A stretch of 17,156 nucleotides of DNA from an uncultured Bacillota bacterium (GCA_958352855.1 CATWQE010000057.1:1-17156); one strand, 5' to 3'; positions 1 through 7,463 are shown, counted from the stretch's first letter. The notes: generated by a model not told the origin, from the letters alone. Program-made: numbers and translations.

Positions 1-57
1 CTGTTTTTTCTCCATGGATTTTCTGGCTGTTTCAAACAATTCTTTCATGGTTTTCAT
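1..57 (-). CDS. Partial gene, N-terminus only, product unknown
   Basis: Nineteen codons are visible, beginning MKTMKELFE and ending MEKKQ at the window edge. The start ATG (57-55) overlaps the TGA stop of the upstream histidine kinase as ATGA, and a GGAGAA ribosome site lies about 7 bases upstream. Both support a real, translationally coupled next gene of the RR-ABC-kinase operon. The visible residues are charged and probably helical, with no signal peptide or recognisable motif. I do not recognise the family, and the rest of the gene lies outside the window. Confidence 0.6.
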   Translation of the reverse strand, partial: MKTMKELFETARKSMEKKQ

Positions 58-962
58 TTTAGATTCTCCTTTTCTTGTTTCATTCTTACCGCAAATGCGA
101 TTTTAATACAAAGCATGGTATCCTTTCGTTCTCCCCAGATTTGTCCTCCCATACGTTCTACCAGTTCTCTTGCAATAGAAAGTCCAAGTCCGGCATGTGT
201 ACCCTGGCGGGACATGTCTGTTCTGTAAAAACGCTGGAAAAGCCATTCCGGATGCAGCTTCTCTGGTTCCGGCACCTGATTTTGAAAGATTAGAGAAGCG
301 CCCTTTTGTTCAATATACAAAGTTCCCATTCCATGTGCAAGAGCATTGGAAATCAAATTGTGAAAGACCCGGCGAAGCTGCTGCTCATCTCCTAAAACTT
401 CTATAGTTTCATCTTCAAAGGAGAGCAGTGGCTCCCGTTTCTGCTCCTGAAAGGGTAAGGAAAACTCATTCAAAACATCACAAAGCAATGGAAGCAGCCG
501 GATTTTGGAAATCTCTATGGGAAAAGCATCTCCGGTAAGCCTGGTATACAGAAACAGTTCATCCAAAAGCTCCTCCAAATCCCTTAATTTCTGTCGGACG
601 ATAGTACCGTATTTCCTTTGTTTCTTTTCATCTACAGTTTTCTCTAATAACTGTATATAACCGGAAGCTCCGGTCAGGGGAGTACGGATATCATGAGAAA
701 CACAGGCAATGGTGTATTTTAATTCCCTTTCTGCTTCCTGAGACTTTAAAACTGCTTTTTGCTGTGCATCAATATAGTTGTTCATTTCAAGGCAAAGGGC
801 TTTGGTGGCTTTATCTCTTACAAAACAGGTCAGTCGCTGATTGCTTTGGGGCGAAAGCTCCTGAAGCTGGCGGGTCCATTCCCGCATTTGTTTACCATAT
901 AAATATAACCGGAAGCCCGCAAAGAGAAGTAAAATACCAAAGAAACATATTAAAATCAGCAT
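54..962 (-). CDS. Membrane sensor histidine kinase of the region 1 operon
   Basis: This 302-residue kinase should autophosphorylate on His and pass phosphate to the regulator at 2906-3583. One N-terminal membrane segment (about residues 1-20) is followed by a cytoplasmic linker. The HisKA box SHDIRTPL has phospho-acceptor H90. The ATPase domain shows an N box with N202 and N206, an F box (LFQRFYRTD, 241-249) and a G2 box (GLGLSIA, 258-264). The usual G1 box DxGxG is absent: that stretch reads NQVPEP, as I recall for some short Firmicutes kinases. No extracellular sensor domain is present, so it may sense through its membrane segment or the adjacent ABC permease. It starts 15 bases after the permease stop, with AGGA upstream of the ATG. 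Two-component identity is secure; the ligand is unknown. Confidence 0.92.
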   Translation of the reverse strand: MLILICFFGILLLFAGFRLYLYGKQMREWTRQLQELSPQSNQRLTCFVRDKATKALCLEMNNYIDAQQKAVLKSQEAERELKYTIACVSHDIRTPLTGASGYIQLLEKTVDEKKQRKYGTIVRQKLRDLEELLDELFLYTRLTGDAFPIEISKIRLLPLLCDVLNEFSLPFQEQKREPLLSFEDETIEVLGDEQQLRRVFHNLISNALAHGMGTLYIEQKGASLIFQNQVPEPEKLHPEWLFQRFYRTDMSRQGTHAGLGLSIARELVERMGGQIWGERKDTMLCIKIAFAVRMKQEKENLK

Positions 963-977
963 ATGGTTTTCCTACTT

Positions 978-1847
978 TCAACAAATATCTTTTTTATTTA
1001 ATACAAAAGCAGCCAGAACGACATAGAGAATTGTCCAAAAAACAGCGGCAAAAACAGCAAGTACCGGACTGATTCCCAGAAACAGATTCTGTTCCTTTAA
1101 AAAGAGAGCAATTCCAGAATTTATGTGATTTGTCAGAGTACCGCTTAACACAGGTGCTATCATCAGATTATACGATGGGAAAAAGCCTCCCACATGAATG
1201 CCCAAAAAACCAAAGAAAAATTCCAAAGCCCCTGAAAAAACCCCAAGTCCGCAGAGAATGGAGAGGATACTGCTTAACACAACCTTACGCGTCAGCATAC
1301 AAAAAAGAAGATTTTGCGCGCACAGGCTTACCAGACTCAGCCATCCAAGAAGCAGCATCAGCAGCAGGCTGCTGAGATTTCCCATAGCATTTCCAAGCCC
1401 CATAAGGCGAAAAGACAGGAAGGTAAGCAGGGTAAAAGCAGCCAGGAAAAATCCGCTGACAATCGCTAAGGTCATTAATTTGCTTATAATATACCAGCTT
1501 CTTTTGGGATAATAGGAGAAAATATTTTTCCCGAATCCAGTTGTAAAATCATCGCAGACAAAGATCGCGCTGACAATCGCCATAAGGCAGGCCATAAGTC
1601 CGCCGGAAAACAGCAGGCTTCCAAGAAAATCTACCTGCGTACTGTTCTGAAATGCCTGTGCGTCCTGAAGATCCTCGGCTGTAATGTCCATTCCTGACTC
1701 CATAGCCGAATGAAGTAAATCCGGACTGGTAATCACTTTCATGGTAGCCAGGGCGATAAATATCACTCCAAGTATGGCTGCAGCAGTAATATAAATAGAT
1801 TTCTCCCGAAAAATCTTATATACTTCCATACGAAAAAGATTAAGCAT
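978..1847 (-). CDS. ABC-2 type transporter permease
   Basis: This 289-residue integral membrane protein has about six hydrophobic segments (roughly 18-36, 78-96, 118-140, 158-178, 190-210 and 258-282). A cytoplasmic N-terminus (MLNLFRMEVYKIFREKS) is typical of ABC-2 permeases of the BcrB/LanE/LanG kind. The ATG overlaps the end of the ATPase gene by 8 bases, and its GGAGGG ribosome site lies inside the ATPase coding sequence, so the two are translationally coupled and almost certainly form one transporter. Lantibiotic immunity transporters usually have two different permeases (LanE and LanG). Here only one is seen before the kinase, so the protein may homodimerise, or a second permease may lie beyond the left edge. 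The substrate is inferred from context only. Confidence 0.88.
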   Translation of the reverse strand: MLNLFRMEVYKIFREKSIYITAAAILGVIFIALATMKVITSPDLLHSAMESGMDITAEDLQDAQAFQNSTQVDFLGSLLFSGGLMACLMAIVSAIFVCDDFTTGFGKNIFSYYPKRSWYIISKLMTLAIVSGFFLAAFTLLTFLSFRLMGLGNAMGNLSSLLLMLLLGWLSLVSLCAQNLLFCMLTRKVVLSSILSILCGLGVFSGALEFFFGFLGIHVGGFFPSYNLMIAPVLSGTLTNHINSGIALFLKEQNLFLGISPVLAVFAAVFWTILYVVLAAFVLNKKDIC

Positions 1848-2787
1848 GGTGTTTCCCTCCTTTTTCAGATGAAGAATCTTCTGTATCCTGTCCCATCAGT
1901 TCCATGAAATAGCCTTCCAGATCCTGCTGATGGGGATAAATGGCGTAAACCGAAATCCCTGCTTCCGACAAAACATTGGTAACCTGTGCAGGATTTAAGG
2001 TCTGGAAAATCCGGATTTCCCCATCTGGATGTACTTCATAATCACACAGCCCCAGCTTTTGCTCTAAGATAACCGCAGCCATTTTGGAATCCTGTACTTT
2101 CAGATAGAGGTAATCCTTGCACTGAGAAATCAAATCTTCTCTGGAAATCTCTTTTACCAGATATCCATTTTTCAAAATACCATAGTTGGTTGCCATCTTT
2201 TCCAGTTCTCCCAGAATATGAGAGCTGATTAAAATGGTAATTCCTTTCTTTTGATTCAAGTCAACTAAAAGCTTCCGAATCTGATTCATACCTTCCGGAT
2301 CAAGACCATTAATGGGTTCATCCAAAATTAACAAGTCCGGTCTGCCAAGCAATGCCATGGCAATTCCAAGACGCTGCTTCATCCCCATGGAAAACTGCTT
2401 CACTTTCTTCCTGTCCCTGTATTCCAGTCCCACCAGTGTTAAAAGCTCCTGAATCTGCTTTTTGGGCTCCACAGCCCCCATAAACATGGCTTTATACAGC
2501 ATATTTTCATAGGCAGTAGCACCTGGCTCAAGTCCTGCGGTTTCAATCAAAACACCGATTCTTCGGTACACAGATTCCTGCAGAAGTGTTTCTCCGAATA
2601 GCCGGATACTCCCTTCTGTGGGATGGGCCAGACCGCAGAGCATTTTCAAGGTTGTAGATTTTCCAGAACCATTCCTTCCAATAAATCCATAAATATCTCC
2701 CGGGCGCACATGCATGTTTAAGGATGTTACCGCCGCCTTTTTGTGATAGGATTTACATAAATTTTTTGTCTCAATGATATACTCCAT
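1840..2787 (-). CDS. ABC transporter ATPase, BcrA/LanF-like with E-loop
   Basis: This 315-residue nucleotide-binding subunit powers the permease encoded next. Walker A is GRNGSGKST (37-45), the signature is FSMGMKQ (132-138), Walker B is LLILDEP (152-158) and the H-loop is SSH (188-190). The Q-loop Gln is replaced by Glu (E82 in LIETAG), the so-called E-loop reported for LanF lantibiotic-immunity and BcrA-type ATPases. The extra 90 or so C-terminal residues (about 215-315) are usual for BcrA-like proteins. AAGGAGG lies 5 bases before the ATG. The adjacent two-component system suggests inducible export or immunity against a peptide antibiotic. That substrate is inferred, and a generic ABC-2 exporter is the alternative. 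Confidence 0.92.
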   Translation of the reverse strand: MEYIIETKNLCKSYHKKAAVTSLNMHVRPGDIYGFIGRNGSGKSTTLKMLCGLAHPTEGSIRLFGETLLQESVYRRIGVLIETAGLEPGATAYENMLYKAMFMGAVEPKKQIQELLTLVGLEYRDRKKVKQFSMGMKQRLGIAMALLGRPDLLILDEPINGLDPEGMNQIRKLLVDLNQKKGITILISSHILGELEKMATNYGILKNGYLVKEISREDLISQCKDYLYLKVQDSKMAAVILEQKLGLCDYEVHPDGEIRIFQTLNPAQVTNVLSEAGISVYAIYPHQQDLEGYFMELMGQDTEDSSSEKGGKHHA

Positions 2788-2813
2788 AAATTCCTCCTTC
2801 TTTGCTGTCGCAA

Positions 2814-2865
2814 TTTGAAACTCTGTATCAGCTTTCCTCTTTATGATAAAATACAGAGTTTCAAA
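2814..2865. repeat. Perfect 15-bp inverted repeat in the regulator-ABC gap
   Basis: The left arm TTTGAAACTCTGTAT (2814-2828) is matched exactly by its reverse complement at 2851-2865, with a 22-base spacer. The spacer contains a smaller TTTAT-G-ATAAA palindrome (2840-2850). The repeat lies 27 bases upstream of the ABC ATPase start. No T-run follows the stem on either strand, so it is not a standard terminator. It is more likely an operator for the adjacent response regulator, or an mRNA structure that lowers or times ABC expression relative to the regulator gene. Confidence 0.7.
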
Positions 2866-2905
2866 AAGCGCAAAGAAATGTTAAAGAAAGTATAAAGATT
2901 TCTCT

Positions 2906-3583
2906 TTATTCACATAATTTGAAACCAATCCCCCACACTGTCTGGATGTATTGGTCTGTCCCTGTTTTCTTAAGCTTTGCCCGGATATTACTGATATGGA
3001 CATGAATGGTCTTATCTTCTATAAAATACTCCTGCTGCCATACCCCTTCAAAGATTTCCTGCTTGGTAAATACCTTTTTTGGATGTTTTATGAGAAGCTC
3101 CAGTATGCCCATTTCATGAGAAGTCAGTTCAACAGGTACATTATTTACCATAAAACTCCGTTCCTGGAGATTTAACGTCCAGTCCTTATACTTGAGAATG
3201 GATTGACCGGATGGCGATGTGCCCTGTGTGCGGCGAAGCTGTACCTGAATCCGCGCCCATAATTCTTCCAGCTCAAAAGGCTTTGTCAGATAATCGTCTG
3301 CCCCCATTCCCAGCAATTCCACTTTATCCTCAAGGGCTGTTCTTGCGGAAAGCACAATGACCGGCGTCTGTAAACCGGAACGAATATATTCCAACAAATC
3401 CTGACCCCTCATGCCTGGAATCATCAAGTCTAATAAAATCAGTTCAAATTTTTCCATATCCACCAGGAGTCTGCCCTCTGTACCGGAATAAGCCGGAGTG
3501 CAGCAGCAGCCTTTGTCCTGAAGGAATTCCTGTATGAGTCCATTAATGGTAGCGTCATCCTCTATCAGTAAAATTTTAATCAT
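2906..3583 (-). CDS. OmpR/PhoB-family response regulator
   Basis: This 225-residue regulator opens the region 1 operon. The receiver domain (about 1-118) has the acidic pair D9/D10, phospho-acceptor D52 (LLDLMIPG), switch S79 and K101. The C-terminal winged-helix DNA-binding domain (about 128-225) ends in the family's VWGIGFKL motif. Its partner should be the histidine kinase three genes downstream. The ribosome site is weak (GAG 2 bases before the ATG; AAGG is 16 bases away), which may keep the regulator level low. A promoter can be placed on the minus strand at 3644-3671. The target is probably the inverted repeat just downstream of this gene, which is inference from position. Confidence 0.95.
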   Translation of the reverse strand: MIKILLIEDDATINGLIQEFLQDKGCCCTPAYSGTEGRLLVDMEKFELILLDLMIPGMRGQDLLEYIRSGLQTPVIVLSARTALEDKVELLGMGADDYLTKPFELEELWARIQVQLRRTQGTSPSGQSILKYKDWTLNLQERSFMVNNVPVELTSHEMGILELLIKHPKKVFTKQEIFEGVWQQEYFIEDKTIHVHISNIRAKLKKTGTDQYIQTVWGIGFKLCE

Positions 3584-3616
3584 AACTCTTTTCTGTGTTC
3601 CTTTCTCAAATATACG

Positions 3617-3645
3617 TTGAATCTCTTTTCAAAATATACTATCAT
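3617..3645 (+). promoter_or_regulatory. Promoter of the acetyltransferase gene
   Basis: TTGAAT (3617-3622), a 17-base spacer and TATCAT (3640-3645) form a good sigma-A type promoter, about 45 bases before the chosen start. The -35 is part of TTGAA-N6-TTCAA (3617-3632), a short inverted repeat that could be an operator. The -10 overlaps the -10 of the opposing promoter. Confidence 0.6.
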
Positions 3646-3671
3646 TATATCGGAAGAAATTGAAATGTAAA
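3644..3671 (-). promoter_or_regulatory. Promoter of the response regulator operon
   Basis: On the minus strand TTTACA (3671-3666), a 16-base spacer and a consensus TATAAT (3649-3644) precede the regulator start by about 60 bases. Its -10 shares two bases with the -10 of the plus-strand promoter, so polymerase probably cannot occupy both at once. Confidence 0.6.
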
Positions 3672-3689
3672 GACGAAAGGAATGAAACC

Positions 3690-4319
3690 ATGGATAATAT
3701 TACACGAAGAGATTCAGAACTTCCCTATATCTCAGATGAAGCAGTGATGGAAGAGCAGAAAGCTGCCAGAAGGCTTTTGCGTGAGTTTAATACCACAGAC
3801 CCTTCTGATTTTCAGACGCTCAGTGAGCTTCTTAGCAAAATTGTGAATAGTTCACATAAGAATATTATGGTCGTCCCACCTTTTTATTGTGATTATGGTT
3901 CTCACATTGAAGTGGGGGAAAACTTTTTTGCCAACTATAATTGTACCATTCTGGACGTAGCGCCTGTTAAAATTGGAGACAATGTGTTGTTTGGGCCAAA
4001 TGTGTCTCTCTATACAGCAGGACATCCCCTTCATCCTGTTTCCAGAAATTCCGCTTATGAATACGGGATTTCCATTACCATTGGAGATAATGTATGGCTT
4101 GGGGGAAATGTAGTGGTAACTCCTGGGGTACACATTGGAAATAACGTTGTCATTGGAGCTGGAAGTGTGGTGACAAAGGATATTCCAGACAATATGGTGG
4201 CAGCAGGAAATCCCTGCCGCATTATTCGGGAAATCACAGAGGAAGACAAGAAATATTATTATAAAGACCGGAAATTTGATGAAGAAGCCTGGGCTAACAT
4301 TGAAGCAGGTCAAAAATAA
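3690..4319 (+). CDS. Maltose/galactoside-type O-acetyltransferase
   Basis: This 209-residue acetyltransferase of the left-handed beta-helix (hexapeptide repeat) family transfers acetyl from acetyl-CoA to a sugar or related hydroxyl. The N-terminal helical segment (about 1-50) matches the Mac domain of maltose acetyltransferases. Imperfect hexapeptide repeats follow (IEVGEN, VKIGDN, ITIGDN, VHIGNN), with the catalytic His in the TAGHPLHP motif (H112). The C-terminal AAGNPCRIIR is the usual family ending. I chose ATG 3690 because AAAGG lies 9 bases upstream. A TTG ten codons earlier stays in frame but has no comparable ribosome site. The true acceptor cannot be read from sequence, and detoxification-type acetylation is common in this family. 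Confidence 0.9.
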   Translation: MDNITRRDSELPYISDEAVMEEQKAARRLLREFNTTDPSDFQTLSELLSKIVNSSHKNIMVVPPFYCDYGSHIEVGENFFANYNCTILDVAPVKIGDNVLFGPNVSLYTAGHPLHPVSRNSAYEYGISITIGDNVWLGGNVVVTPGVHIGNNVVIGAGSVVTKDIPDNMVAAGNPCRIIREITEEDKKYYYKDRKFDEEAWANIEAGQK

Positions 4320-4410
4320 ATTTCCGAAAACTGTCCATACTAAATACAGCAAAAAGAATAAGAAAGTTTCCAAACAACTTATTCAATTCTAATCGTATGG
4401 AGGGAAACAA

Positions 4411-5772
4411 ATGCATTCATTGTGGTGGGAAACCTGTAAAATACAGGAAAAACCAACATTAAAGGAAGATGTAACAACACAAGTCCTGGTAATCGGCGGA
4501 GGTATGGCAGGGATTCTGACAGCTTACCAGCTTCAGAAATCCGGCAAAGAAGTTCTTCTTTTGGAAGCAAACCGCATAGGAAGCGGCCAGACCGGAAACA
4601 CAACTGCCAAGATTACCTCCCAGCATGGACTTTGTTATCATGACTTTCTGAAGAAACTGGGAGAGGAGAAAGCCAGGCTCTATGCCAGGGCCAACCAGGC
4701 TGCTATCCAGGAATATGAAAATATCATAAAAACAGAACAGATTTCCTGTGATTTTGAAAAGCAATCCTCCTTTGTCTATGGAAAAAGCAGAGCAGACCTT
4801 GAGGCGGAAGCACAGACAGCCGCATTTCTTGGTCTTCCGGCTTCTCTGGTGCGCGAAAACCTGACCCTGCCCTTTCCTGTATGGGGAGCTGTTGAATTTC
4901 AAAATCAGGCACAATTTCATCCTTTAAAATTTCTCCATGCCTTGTCTGAACATCTGGTTATCTATGAACACAGTCCTGTTTACAAAGTAGAAGAGAATAC
5001 CGCCTATACCAAATACGGACAGGTAAAAGCGGAACAGATTATTTTTACCTGTCATATCCCGTTTCTCAACTTCCCCGGGGCTTATTTTGCCCGTATTCAT
5101 CAGGAACGTTCCTATGTACTTGCTTTAGAGCATGGCATGAAAACCAACGGGATGTATATTGGAATCAAAGAACAGGGCTTTTCTTTCCGCAATTATGGTC
5201 CTTATTTACTTTTAGGCGGAATGGGACACAGAACAGGAGAGGATGCGGCCCTGCCAAAGTATCAGCAGCTTCGTAACCTTGCGGCAAAATGGTTTCCCAA
5301 AAGTAAGGAACTATGCTGTTGGTCTGCTCAGGATGGAATCACCTCTGACGGTATTCCTTACATTGGCCCTTATGCCAAAGGCAAACCAAACTGGTATGTT
5401 GCTGCTGGATTTCAGAAATGGGGGATGAGTACCTCTATGGCTGCAGCCATGCTTTTGCGGGATTTGATTTTAGGAAGAGAAAATCCATGGGAAGCTGTGT
5501 TCTCACCAAAACGTTTTTCCACCGCAGATCTTTCTTTTTTATGCAGAGAAGGAGGGCATTCTGTCAAAGGTCTTACACGCCAGTTACTGGCAGACTTTCA
5601 AAAAACAGGGAAGCCTCCTGTCTGTCCCCATCTGGGGTGTCAGTTAACATGGAATCCAGAGGAAGAGAGCTGGGATTGCCCTTGCCATGGCTCCAGATTT
5701 GATAAGCATGGAAACCTTTTAAACGGTCCTGCCCAGACCTCCCTTTCTTCCTCCTGTTCTCTGAAAAAATGA
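4411..5772 (+). CDS. FAD-dependent oxidoreductase with C-terminal Rieske domain
   Basis: This 453-residue protein joins a DadA-like FAD oxidoreductase to a Rieske [2Fe-2S] domain. The dinucleotide-binding GGGMAG (29-34) leads to E52, which should contact the FAD ribose. The Rieske boxes are CPHLGC (C405, H407, C410) and CPCHGS (C423, C425, H426). C405, H407, C423 and H426 would bind the cluster, while C410 and C425 are placed for the disulfide of classical Rieske proteins. It has no signal peptide or membrane anchor, so it is probably cytosolic and may pass electrons from a reduced substrate to the cluster. The substrate is unknown. GGAGGG lies 6 bases before the ATG. It starts 91 bases after the acetyltransferase, with no clear terminator between, and is followed 26 bases later by the HD gene. 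Confidence 0.9.
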   Translation: MHSLWWETCKIQEKPTLKEDVTTQVLVIGGGMAGILTAYQLQKSGKEVLLLEANRIGSGQTGNTTAKITSQHGLCYHDFLKKLGEEKARLYARANQAAIQEYENIIKTEQISCDFEKQSSFVYGKSRADLEAEAQTAAFLGLPASLVRENLTLPFPVWGAVEFQNQAQFHPLKFLHALSEHLVIYEHSPVYKVEENTAYTKYGQVKAEQIIFTCHIPFLNFPGAYFARIHQERSYVLALEHGMKTNGMYIGIKEQGFSFRNYGPYLLLGGMGHRTGEDAALPKYQQLRNLAAKWFPKSKELCCWSAQDGITSDGIPYIGPYAKGKPNWYVAAGFQKWGMSTSMAAAMLLRDLILGRENPWEAVFSPKRFSTADLSFLCREGGHSVKGLTRQLLADFQKTGKPPVCPHLGCQLTWNPEEESWDCPCHGSRFDKHGNLLNGPAQTSLSSSCSLKK

Positions 5773-5798
5773 AGTAATCAATCAAGGAGATAAAAATT

Positions 5799-6374
5799 AT
5801 GTTACCTACAAAAGAAGAAGCCTTTGCCTTACTGAAGGAATCTTATATTATGAATCCAGGTCCCTGGAAGGACCACTCCGTTGTCACTGCCCAATGTGCT
5901 TATAAAATCGCAGCCTATTGCCCGGATTTAGATGAAGCAAAAGCCTACATTCTGGGGCTGCTCCATGACATTGGCAGACGTTTTGGATTTTCCTACATCC
6001 GCCATATTTTAGATGGTTATTTGTACCTGATGTCTCTTGGCTATGAAGAGGCTGCTAAAATCAGCATTACCCATTCTTTTCCGGTGAAAAGTCTGGAAAT
6101 GTATGTAGGAGAGTGGGATGTAAGCAAACAGGAGCTGGCGCAGATTCAAAGCCTTTTAGACTTCTATGAATACGATGACTATGACCGTCTGATACAAGTC
6201 TGTGATTCCATTGCCATGCCAAATGGTCCGGTGGATATAATAACACGCATGGAAGATGTAAAACACCGCTATGGCAGCTATCCTCAAAAAAAATGGAACA
6301 AAAATCTTGCTCTAAAAGATTATTTTGAGGATAAAATCAGGATGCCCCTTCGGGAAGTCTTATTTTTCTCTTAA
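5799..6374 (+). CDS. HD-domain metal-dependent phosphohydrolase
   Basis: This 191-residue HD-superfamily protein shows the metal-binding pattern H26, H56-D57 (LLHDIGRR) and D136 (CDSIAM). H92 lies where a further ligand is found in some members. Proteins of this size usually hydrolyse phosphate from nucleotides or related small molecules, and the substrate here cannot be deduced. AAGGAG lies about 10 bases before the ATG. It probably shares a transcript with the Rieske oxidoreductase, 26 bases upstream. Its stop lies inside the 3' end of the opposing recombinase gene, a 15-base tail-to-tail overlap with no visible terminator, so transcripts may run into each other. Family assignment is firm; function is unassigned. 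Confidence 0.85.
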   Translation: MLPTKEEAFALLKESYIMNPGPWKDHSVVTAQCAYKIAAYCPDLDEAKAYILGLLHDIGRRFGFSYIRHILDGYLYLMSLGYEEAAKISITHSFPVKSLEMYVGEWDVSKQELAQIQSLLDFYEYDDYDRLIQVCDSIAMPNGPVDIITRMEDVKHRYGSYPQKKWNKNLALKDYFEDKIRMPLREVLFFS

Positions 6375-7418
6375 CGTAACCGCTTTGGAGGCAGCCCTGC
6401 GCCTGGAATCACTTAATTTTGCATAGTGCTTCTTCGTAGTATTTACGTCTGCATGCCCCAAGACATCTGCCACCAGGTAGATGTCCCCGGTTTCCCGGTA
6501 AAGGGCAGTTCCGTAGGTGCTTCGCAATTTGTGCGGGGTAATGGTCTTTACCGAAACAGCAGAAGCGTACTTCTTTACCATTTTTTCTACTGCATCTACG
6601 CTGATACGTTTTCTCTGACCGGATAAAAACAGCGCGTCCTCATGACCGGCTACCGGCGTAATGGCTTCTCTGGAAATTTCCAGATAATCTTTCAGCGCCT
6701 GTTCCACCTCTTTGCCAAAGTAAACAATCATTTCATTTCCACCTTTTCGCAGAATCCGGATTCCATTGTTCTTAAAATCCACATCTGCTATGTTTAATCC
6801 CACCAGTTCTGACACACGAACGCCTGTTCCCAATAGAAGAGTAACAATGGCAATATCGCGGTACTTTTGTTTGTTATAGTGATAAAGCTGAACACCGGTA
6901 AGGTTTTTTCCATAATTTTCTATATAATCCAGCAAACTGGCAACTTCATCCGGGTCTAACTGAATAATGGCTTTTTCCTTAATTTTCGGCATATCCACCA
7001 GACGTACAGGATTGGAAGGCAAAAGCTGACGTTTACACAGATAATCATAAAAGCTGCGCAAACAGGACATTTTTCTGGCAATTCCTGTACGGGAATTGGT
7101 TTCCAGTTTTTGTTCCGGGGATTTATAAGCCTTTAAATATTCCTGAAATTCCTCAAAATCCACAGGCTGCAAAAGAGCCAAATCAGCAATAGAAATATCA
7201 GCCATGGATTTTTCCTTTAAAGAAGGATTTGTTTCCTGTAAAAACCGGAAAAACACACGTAAATCATAGGCGTATGACAGACGGGTTTTGTCTGACGTGG
7301 TTGGTTCTTTGGCGCGGAAATAATCCTTCACATAAGGGGGAAGCTCCATGAGAAATTCACGTAGCTTGACTGTATTTTCTAATTTTTCTTGTTCGCGGTA
7401 TGTAATTGGCTTTGCCAT
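6360..7418 (-). CDS. xerS: XerS-like tyrosine recombinase
   Basis: This 352-residue integrase-fold recombinase cuts and rejoins DNA through a Tyr nucleophile. The catalytic set is complete: R201 (GVRVSE), K225 (LRKGG), H296 and R299 (HKLR), H322 (LGH) and Y332. It is longer than the roughly 300 residues of XerC/XerD. Its N-terminal PPYVKDYF, followed by DLRVFFRFL, and the segment VEKMVKKY before TPHKLR resemble XerS, the single chromosome-dimer resolvase of streptococci and lactococci, from memory. GGAGG lies 6 bases before the ATG. A dif-like site with the difSL core lies 46-76 bases upstream, the arrangement described for xerS modules. The alternative is a XerC/XerD paralogue or an element integrase, but no other mobile-element genes are nearby. 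The symbol is by similarity. Confidence 0.85.
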   Translation of the reverse strand: MAKPITYREQEKLENTVKLREFLMELPPYVKDYFRAKEPTTSDKTRLSYAYDLRVFFRFLQETNPSLKEKSMADISIADLALLQPVDFEEFQEYLKAYKSPEQKLETNSRTGIARKMSCLRSFYDYLCKRQLLPSNPVRLVDMPKIKEKAIIQLDPDEVASLLDYIENYGKNLTGVQLYHYNKQKYRDIAIVTLLLGTGVRVSELVGLNIADVDFKNNGIRILRKGGNEMIVYFGKEVEQALKDYLEISREAITPVAGHEDALFLSGQRKRISVDAVEKMVKKYASAVSVKTITPHKLRSTYGTALYRETGDIYLVADVLGHADVNTTKKHYAKLSDSRRRAASKAVTLREK

Positions 7419-7428
7419 GGGAAACCTC

Positions 7429-7444
7429 CAAAATCTTGATTTTG
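7429..7444. repeat. Short inverted repeat touching the recombinase ribosome site
   Basis: CAAAATC (7429-7435) and GATTTTG (7438-7444) form perfect 7-base arms around two bases. The left arm ends on the minus-strand GGAGG ribosome site (7429-7425). In mRNA it could form a small hairpin next to the ribosome site; in DNA it could be an operator for self-regulation. Confidence 0.4.
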
Positions 7445-7463
7445 AGAGTAGTTTACCACAAAT

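Noticed and set aside
2814..2865. Terminator after the response regulator.
   Set aside because: The stem is strong but AT-rich, with a long loop and no T-run on either strand.
3660..3689. TTG start of the acetyltransferase.
   Set aside because: The ATG at 3690 has AAAGG at 9 bases, while the TTG has no ribosome site and lies close to the promoter -10.
3852..4373. 173-codon minus-strand reading frame opposite the acetyltransferase.
   Set aside because: It is antisense to a clear hexapeptide-repeat gene, with no ribosome site or recognisable protein features.
6360..7418. Recombinase as integrase of a genomic island.
   Set aside because: No element genes, att duplication or tRNA target are visible, and the adjacent dif-like site fits a chromosomal XerS role better.
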